From contig BCJX01000005.1 in NCBI GenBank assembly GCA_001600415.1, positions 904,727 through 968,726 of the forward strand: a DNA stretch of 64,000 nucleotides. Reading direction: 5' to 3'. This DNA is from Pascua guehoae (lineage: Eukaryota > Basidiomycota > Tremellomycetes > Trichosporonales > Trichosporonaceae). The translations under genes and the position numbers were made by a program. Every line of letters begins with the position of its first letter. Position 1 is the stretch's first letter. Below, in pieces: positions 57,838 to 64,000 of the stretch. Below the pieces are notes generated by a model. That model had not been told where the DNA came from and did not search any database. It saw nothing but the letters and a program-made list of their open reading frames with translations.

Positions 57838-58137
57838 CGGATGTCGCTCTTTGCATCCATCGTCCTTGTCAACCGCCAGCAGACCCGAGTTTGCGTCGAC
57901 GTTCCAGAACTCGACGTCTCGCACGTCTTGGCGGCCCGCCGCAACCTTATTGACGTGTTCGGCTTCCACTCCGAGGTATTCTACTTGACCAACATTCTCA
58001 TGTGGAACACGGCCACATTGGGACGGTCAGAGACTCGGCCAGCTCGACCTGCAGCGAGGAAACGGAACTCCGACTGGCCTCGGGGGAATACTCGAGTCGC
58101 CCAGCCTAGTTTCGGACTAACGCTGTACGCCCAGTAG
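57838..58137 (+). other. Orphan coding-like stretch, possible gene fragment
   Basis: An open frame from the ATG at 57838 reads MSLFASIVLVNRQQTRVCVD, VPELDVSHVLAARRNLIDVF and GFHSEVFYLTNILMWNTATL before drifting to Arg/Pro-rich sequence and stopping at 58137. Third codon positions are strongly C or G through about 58025, as in the true genes here, and the composition looks protein-like. I do not recognise the family. It could be an exon of an unannotated gene, a decayed gene or chance. Confidence 0.25.
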
Positions 58138-58463
58138 CACCACCCAGGCTTGCGTCATTTGTCAGTACGACCTACACATTGGGTCGGAATAACCGCCGGC
58201 GCACCGGCGACCGGTCGATCAACCAGCGTGACACGCACGCTACGAACAATAGTGCATGCTCCTCGTCTTGGTCCCCTACCTGTCACGTACACACGCCCAG
58301 CTTACCAGCAGGACCAGCGCAGTGGGTCAGCCAGTGGCGCAGAGCTACTCATTACGACTACAGTAGCGTCCCGTTTTCTGGGTCGGGGTGACGAGACCGG
58401 GAATGGCGCCGACAGGTGAGGAGGATATGGGATAGCCGCTAGGCTAGGGGTGGTTTGTACGCA

Positions 58464-58558
58464 AATGTCCAAATGTCCAAGTGTCCAAGTGTCCAAGTGT
58501 CCAAGTGTCCAAGTGTCCAAGTGTCCAAGTGTCCAAGTGTCCAAGTGTCCAAGTGTCC
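58464..58558. repeat. 8-bp tandem repeat (AAGTGTCC)n, about 12 copies
   Basis: Nearly perfect head-to-tail AAGTGTCC units; the first one or two read AAATGTCC. The array ends in a CCCAGT variant. Confidence 0.95.
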
Positions 58559-59431
58559 CAGTAGTTTGGATGAGAGATCTGGTGGCGTTGATCGGCGGCG
58601 TCCATGGTGTTTGGGGGGTGGGCGGGTTTGGGGTGGTGGGTGTGGGGTGGATGTGGGGTGGGGGAGGGGGTTGGAGCTGGGCAGCTTGGAACGCCCACTG
58701 ACTGCGCCTAAGGACTCTGGAGTGCGTAGCCGCCGACAGCTGGCGTCCAGCCAGCTGGGTCACGCTTTGTACAGGAGCTACCCAACACGACGGATCGACC
58801 GCGCAGGGAGAAGGGGTCAGGCGGGGCCCTCGATGCCGTACACCGCTCGCTGAGGGTCACGTAGGTTGACAATTGACTGTGAAGAAGCCTGTCATCCAAA
58901 CTGTGAGTTTAGCGCCTAGTGTCGTCCAACCGTCCATGCTACGACGACAGCAATGTGGCGCATGTCGAGAGCGATATCGAGGCGTTGGGACATAACAGAG
59001 ACGATAATGGAGCCCGAGGAGATGGGGAGATGGGGAGATACAGGTAGGCGCGGCTTTGGGCAGAACAGGCTGGACCCTAGGATGCCTGATTTGCAGGTGG
59101 GACAGGACTGAGAGGCTGGGTTTGTGAACAGCACAATCAGGATACAGCAGAGAGAAGTGACATGCAGTCGCACGTGTGGCTACTTTTTTCTGCGTGCCCC
59201 TTCGCTTTCCCAGGTCGAGCACGCATCCCATCGTGACGAAATCGAGACGACCCACACCATTCTAACGACTTGGGTTACACCACAACTTGCGAGAGTGTCC
59301 TCACAGCGCGGCCACCATTTCGGACCTGTGGCAACGTGGCACTCTGTCGTTCCACTCATGACCAGCAATCCTCATTCCTGCTCCTACACCAAACCCCCGG
59401 TCTTGTGTGGTCCTCATGCGCACGGGGTCCC

Positions 59432-59436
59432 AAAAA
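59432..59436 (-). terminator. RNA polymerase III terminator of tRNA-Asn
   Basis: A run of five T on the minus strand begins two nucleotides after the tRNA discriminator base. Confidence 0.8.
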
Positions 59437-59437
59437 G

Positions 59438-59527
59438 CTGTCCCACTGAGGCTTGAACTCAGGACCTTTCGATGTTGAATGATGGTCATTTAACAGTCGA
59501 ATGCTCTACCGACTGAGCCATAGGACA
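59438..59527 (-). tRNA. tRNA-Asn (GTT) with a 17-nt intron
   Basis: A full cloverleaf can be drawn. The acceptor stem is TGTCCTA/TGGGACA, the D-arm GCTC...GAGC, the anticodon arm TTCGA-CTGTTAA-TCGAA and the T-arm CTGAG-TTCAAGC-CTCAG; the discriminator is G. The anticodon GTT decodes Asn. A 17-nt intron sits at the canonical position after base 38 (loop end), which fits fungal tRNA-Asn genes. A T5 terminator follows. Confidence 0.93.
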
Positions 59528-59638
59528 TGCTGTGGTCCAAAGACGGTGGCTGTGGGGCCGCGGTGAGGAGGTGGTGGTGGCGGATGTGAGTCGAGAAATT
59601 CACAGTCGAATGCTGGGCCTGTAGGTCTAGGTCGAGGT

Positions 59639-60879
59639 CTAGGCCGCGAACCCGATCTCCGGCCGGTCGCCATTGTCAAACCTTGTCATCTGGGGCTGTG
59701 CATGCGCAATTGTCAGCCGGGCCTCACGCGCACAAGTGCGTGGTGTGGCGACTTGACGACTTTCGAGACTCACCTCTGAGTGGGAGGCTGGGGACAGGCC
59801 TGGAGCGATAGCGATTGTGCGGCTGGCATCGGACCGTCGCCTCATACGCTGCCGCCCGCGCAGACTAACCCGTCCTCACTGGCCTGTCACTCTGATGCCC
59901 CCACCCATCAAGCCAATTGCAGATTTGTGGCTGTGGGGCTCTCCCCTTTCCACCCGTTTGCCAGGCAGCCGCACTGGAAGGTTGTGCCACAAGCACTCTT
60001 CATCTGGAACCCGAAACATGTACAACGCGTACGTCCGAACTCGCTCACAGCAACTCCTTTCGTCCCGCTACAAGCACTTTGATTTTGTTTCTTTTCCTCG
60101 CACCTCATTAACGTGTCTGCAGTGAGCACAACCCTCCCCCCTCCCCCCATGCCCACTCACCCACTGCGTCCCATAGTAGGCCGAACTGGCGATCCCCTGC
60201 AAGCCGTGCATCATGCGGTTCTGGCGCACCAACTCTGGGTCCTGGGCGATCCTGACGCGGACAGGCCCGCCATCGGACCCATCGTGCCCCTTCATCGCCA
60301 CCGTGCCGGGGGGCATGACGCCGTCCCCCGGCCGAGAGCCGGGGGGGTACTCGATATAGTCCTTTTTGCCGGCCACGCGCTCGACAAACGTCCGCTTGAC
60401 GTATTGCGGCATGCCCGGCGGGCCAGAGGGGGGCGTGTACTCTGGCGGCGCCGTGCCGGGCGCAGGGGAGGGGGAGCGGCCGCGCCCCGGAGGCGCGCCG
60501 GGTGGGGGCAGGTAGTTTCCGTCCATGTCGTCGTCGGCGGGGCTGGGCGTCAGCGACAGTGGTGGTTAGTTGGAGGAAGTTGTGTTCCGCTCACTGCGTC
60601 CACTGCGTCTTTGGGCCGCCGGGCGCGTTCTTGTTGATCTGCCGTCAGTGCAGCATCGCATTGGGCGCACATAAAAGTACGAGTCGTGCTCGTCGTTGTA
60701 CCTGTCGTCAGTTGCTACCTGCTTGCCTCCCACTCATTTGATTCTGCCATTTCCCTCGCCCAGTCCCAGCCCAGTCTTTCTAAAGTTACTCACTGCTGTT
60801 TCCACCCCGGTGGCAGCGGCCGCGTGTCCGGGTTACTCGGGGGGCCGTCGGCGAAGAGGTGGTCGTTTTTGGTGTCCAT
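59639..60879 (-). CDS. Small WW-domain protein with Pro-rich tail
   Basis: It starts at 60879 with MDTKNDHLFADGPPSNPDTR and a WW domain: LPPGWKQQ, then YNDEHDSYFY, INKNAPGGPKTQW and THP, assembled over three introns whose frames all fit. The two tryptophans and the final proline of the fold are present. WW domains bind proline-rich peptides. A Pro/Gly-rich region follows (DGNYLPPPGAPPGRGRSPSP), then YVKRTFVERVAGKKDYIEYP and VRQNRMMHGLQGIASSAYY. Two further short exons after a longer intron give RRRSDASRTIAIAPGLSPAS and the end FDNGDRPEIGFAA. The exon structure after about 60160 is less certain. The protein is about 230 residues and its specific role is unknown. Confidence 0.7.
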
Positions 60880-61733
60880 ATTGGTCTTGGGTTGCGCTAC
60901 GAGAAATCTGAGGCTTGGGATGGTAGTCACAGAGACACCCGTGGGGGGGGGGGGGGGGAAGACTCGGTGGGGCATTCATATAGTATATGCGTTACATCTG
61001 TGGGAGCAAGGCGTTGTCCGTGGCAACCAAAAACAGCAGACGGCCATGTCGAGGGGCAGAGGTAGATTGCCATTTTGCGGTCTGGTTCGCCCGCGCTGAG
61101 GACCTAACATCGCCAATGAGATGGAGCACCAGGTTGGGGAACGAAGGAATGACGCAGGGTGAACAATAGTTCATGCAGAGGAGTGTATGGCCATGTACTT
61201 CCTTTGCTCTATGGGTCCCGTCATGTGACAGGTCGGACATGCATTGCGGTGTCGGAGGCAATCGGGACCACGGTCAGTTGACAGCGGATGTTGCGCTGGC
61301 CAAGCCAAAGTTCCCCCACTGTGGCAACCAGAGGCCAGGAATAATACCGTCGTCATCCGCCACGAATGGCGGAATGCGCGAGTGACGTCGAGTTGCTATA
61401 GTTAGATCGGGTTCTCATCTTGGCACAGTATAAATTTTGTGGCCCCATCTGGCCCAACTGCAGACACAGCAACGCTCGAGCAGTGCTCCTGGCAGTGGGA
61501 TGATACAGTGCTGCCGTATGAGTCATGCGAGCTGTTCCAACGCTCAATACCCACTCGGACACTTCCAACTACGCGACCCAAGCCTAGAACACAGTTTGAT
61601 GAGTTGCAATCGTACTCAGTGCCTTGTTTGGGCGCGACCGATGTTATTTCAATGAGATACGGGCGCCCCCCAAAAGCCACGGAGCACTGGACACGGTGAC
61701 ACCAATCTACGTTATGCATGACCTACAACTCGT
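60880..61733. other. WW-gene upstream / F-box gene downstream region
   Basis: An 854-bp region with a run of 16 G at 60943-60958, 64 bp upstream of the WW gene start. I see no gene in it. Confidence 0.55.
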
Positions 61734-63371
61734 TCAGGCTACGGGTTCCATTGTCCAGAGGCGCCACTCGTCCTCGCCTACCTTCTGCCTGTACTCTTCA
61801 TTGCTATAAAAGACGAGATGCTCGTCCAAGAGGGCGTCGATACGCTCATCTGGCCACTGGTCGGCGGGGCGGAAGGTGGAGTCGGGCGGAGGACCGAAGT
61901 CACCACTGCGGAAATCCTCAATGTACGAACGGACAGTTGACCGAATGTCGTCCCGAATCTGAGCGGCATGACTTGCCCGCCGCTCGGCCTCGACACCACC
62001 CAGGTCGGCATGCTCGGCACTTTCCATTGCGAGCCGCACGTCATCTACACTCAGATCGTCTGGCAGGTCAAGCTTGAACAGCCTCCATAGCCAGCACAAG
62101 GTATCCTCGTCGGGCGACAATACCCGAGGTCCCAGGACCTGCAACCCGAGCGTCCTCAGTCTCATCATCGTAGTGTGGCTTAAGCTTTTGTACCACATCA
62201 TCTTTTCCCAATAGTACTCGCGAGGCAACACCAGCGATTTGAGAGGGAGCGCTTCGATGCCGACAAACACATAGCGTACTTTCGGTAGTGATCGAGCGGC
62301 GTAGTGGATGACTGCGTCGAGAATACTCGAACCTCGTGGTTGACGGGGACCTTCTACTTGTGTCGACGCTTGCCAGGACGGGTCGAAGATGTAGACGACC
62401 TCGCTGACGTTGGCAGGCCTCCGGACCCAGCAGATGCGCGTCTCCTCCCCGTCACCAAGCTCGGGGAGACGCGGGGGAGATGCCTTCACGACAACGCGTT
62501 TGACCTCGCTGTCAACATGGAGGGAAACACCGCTGTGATCGAAGGGGAGCAATCCCAAACGCGTGAAAAAGACAGCCGTCTCGGCCTTTATCTTCCCTGA
62601 TAATTCGGGGCACGTGTTGTTTGCAACAAGTCGTACCGTCTTCAAGGGGAGCGCGAGCGCCTGAACGATGAAGTTTGGGTAGTCACCAACGCCGGCGGCA
62701 ATGTCGACAATTGTCGATGATTTCAGGATACGATCGCTATGCCGAAGCCGGCTCCTCGTTGTAGCAGACAAGTCCGACTCGGATGTACGCCAATGATACT
62801 CTGTGTTCCGAAGATACAGTGGGGGCAGTCGTCGGATTTGCGCGCCAGTCGCCGTCATCTCCACCATTGCAACGGATGGAGAGCAGTAATGGGGCCCCCA
62901 TGTGCGTAAGTTCGGAGGGGCAGTTGGGGTGGACCCCTGGTCGGATGCGCTAGTGACAGGCGTTTCAGGGTCGATGCGCAATGATTGGGCGGTTGGCGAA
63001 GCGGACCTTTCGCCCTTGGGACAGGAGAGTGATGAAGACTGGGCGTACTCGGGAGAGGCTGGCGAGGCGATGGGCGGAGCAAGCGACGTGGTTTCCGTGG
63101 GAGAGCAGAGTGTACGATTGTGGTGGATGATAACGTGGCGTGTCAGACGAGCATCGGACCAGTCTCTCAGCTCGCGAGAAACGCCCCGGAGAGTGACCAG
63201 GGCGAGTGGGTCGAACGCGAGGTGACCGAGGATGGCATCGAAGATGTGTGGGAAGGCAGAATGGTCAATGACGGCGGTGTGTGGAGAATCACAATCGTCC
63301 ACCAAGGATGTCATACAGTATCGTTTCGGCGAAGGGAGGGTTGACCAGAACTCGGGCTGCCGCTTTGCCAT
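61734..63371 (-). CDS. F-box-like domain protein, single exon, unknown target
   Basis: The preferred start is 63371 (MAKRQPEFWSTLPSPKRYC), giving 545 residues; the frame stays open to an ATG at 63572 but that extension is unlike the rest. Residues about 37-80 (FPHIFDAILGHLAFDPLALV, TLRGVSRELRDWSDARLTRH) have an F-box-like helix pattern, which in SCF ubiquitin ligases binds Skp1. A Ser/Pro-rich linker follows, then a large domain with two related hydrophobic motifs, FIVQALALPLKTVRLVANN and FVGIEALPLKSLVLPREYY. No intron is seen, unlike every other recognised gene here. Such F-box-like proteins occur as families in these yeasts, so this may be a lineage-specific paralogue. Confidence 0.7.
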   Translation of the reverse strand: MAKRQPEFWSTLPSPKRYCMTSLVDDCDSPHTAVIDHSAFPHIFDAILGHLAFDPLALVTLRGVSRELRDWSDARLTRHVIIHHNRTLCSPTETTSLAPPIASPASPEYAQSSSLSCPKGERSASPTAQSLRIDPETPVTSASDQGSTPTAPPNLRTWGPHYCSPSVAMVEMTATGAQIRRLPPLYLRNTEYHWRTSESDLSATTRSRLRHSDRILKSSTIVDIAAGVGDYPNFIVQALALPLKTVRLVANNTCPELSGKIKAETAVFFTRLGLLPFDHSGVSLHVDSEVKRVVVKASPPRLPELGDGEETRICWVRRPANVSEVVYIFDPSWQASTQVEGPRQPRGSSILDAVIHYAARSLPKVRYVFVGIEALPLKSLVLPREYYWEKMMWYKSLSHTTMMRLRTLGLQVLGPRVLSPDEDTLCWLWRLFKLDLPDDLSVDDVRLAMESAEHADLGGVEAERRASHAAQIRDDIRSTVRSYIEDFRSGDFGPPPDSTFRPADQWPDERIDALLDEHLVFYSNEEYRQKVGEDEWRLWTMEPVA

Positions 63372-64000
63372 AGCGACTGAATGAATGTGGAACTGAAGTG
63401 AGGAGGATTGTGTTGACAAGTACAAACGTCGCCAGTCCCAGGCCACTATGCCATGATCGTGAGCGGATTCAAATTTGAAACACGAGGGGCAGGGGAGGCA
63501 CTGCCACCTTGCATCGCCAATTCTGTTGTCAAGACGGGCCCAACTCCAAACACGACGACGAGCAAGGGTCAAGACTCAAAACGACGGCAACTGCTTCAGT
63601 TGGGCTGTTACAGCTCCGCTCTTGGGACTTTGGATGCTATGCAGCTCTACGCCAGAAGCTTCAAATGCGATGACAACTTGAATCATCGTGCCCAGGGGGT
63701 TAAACAAAACACCCTTCACATTTGGGATAAAACTTCTCTCTCAGACAGGAACTCAACTTCAAACTACCTGCTCCTGGCTAATAAAGTTGAGGGGGAGTTT
63801 CCGAGACTCCTCTCAAAACACCGACCTTGTTCCTAAACTTCATTCAATTCAAGACGGACAGGAGGCAACATACTTATAATATATGCAGGACCGAACCGAA
63901 CTCTGTTCGCTTATGCCCCACGCACGACTTGAACGTCCACGTCCTTGTCACCTCTTCCAACGCTCTCGGTTGCCAACAACCTCTTTCTTTGTCGGCATCC
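63372..64000. other. Upstream region of the F-box-like gene to window end
   Basis: About 630 bp, more AT-rich than the rest, with no gene signal I can support. A gene may begin beyond the right edge. Confidence 0.5.

Larger units (their letters stand above)
56469..59437. other. Long intergenic region between the peroxiredoxin-like gene and tRNA-Asn
   Basis: About 3 kb. The first 450 bp suits a 5' leader of the peroxiredoxin-like gene. A coding-like stretch at 57838-58137 and an 8-bp tandem repeat at 58464-58558 are the only structured features. (CCCGTTGGA)n units lie at 57733-57770. Confidence 0.55.

Overview
This window is nuclear DNA from a basidiomycete yeast, most likely a tremellomycete and probably of the order Trichosporonales. 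The signs are intron-dense genes with short introns (about 40-60 nt, GT...AG, clear CTRAC branch sites), GC-rich coding sequence, fungal-only genes (KRE6, NDC80, STE11, IKS1, a Cla4/Ste20-type PAK) and one HD1-class homeodomain gene. I recognise 17 protein genes and one tRNA gene, and find no transposon, CRISPR array or rRNA. Gene spans run from start codon to stop codon with introns included. I worked out splice sites by eye from family conservation and reading frame.

Layout. At 1-3679 a TMEM115-like Golgi membrane protein (+, 5' end outside the window) converges on the cell-wall glucan gene KRE6 (-). A divergent intergenic region of 2.3 kb follows. Next come four genes in tandem on +: RPN6 (proteasome lid), ATG7 (autophagy E1), NDC80 (kinetochore) and MYO2 (class V myosin). 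A small two-exon membrane-protein gene (-, 21851-22183) is divergent from TSR1 (40S biogenesis, +), which converges on the MAPKKK gene STE11 (-). IKS1 (kinase, -) is divergent from VPS26 (retromer, +). A Munc13-like C2/MHD gene (+), a PAK kinase gene (STE20, +) and an HD1 homeodomain gene (SXI1-like, +) follow. The HD gene converges on a vacuolar amino-acid transporter gene of the AVT3/4 type (-). The right end holds a PRXL2/AAED1-type peroxiredoxin-like protein with a very long disordered N-terminus (-), a tRNA-Asn with an intron (-), a small WW-domain protein (-) and a single-exon F-box-like protein (-).

The striking point is the block at 15.8-45.9 kb. MYO2, STE11, IKS1, STE20 and an HD1 gene are the genes that make up tremellomycete mating-type (MAT) loci. 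Here an HD gene lies within 30 kb of genes that normally accompany the pheromone/receptor locus, and it has no divergent HD2 partner beside it. This matches a fused, single-HD MAT locus of the kind reported for Trichosporonales and pathogenic Cryptococcus. I found no STE3 receptor, pheromone precursor or STE12 in the window, so the receptor part would have to lie outside it. By family knowledge the mating genes would work as one pathway: PAK and the MAPKKK transmit the pheromone signal, myosin V and the Munc13-like protein serve polarised secretion, and the HD protein would pair with an HD2 partner from the mate after cell fusion.

The long intergenic regions (13.5-15.8, 29.2-30.5, 40.3-41.6, 49.9-52.2 and 56.5-59.4 kb) hold low-complexity GC-rich patches, pyrimidine tracts, microsatellites and CACGTG boxes but no gene I can support. 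One intergenic region carries an uninterrupted run of 70 G.
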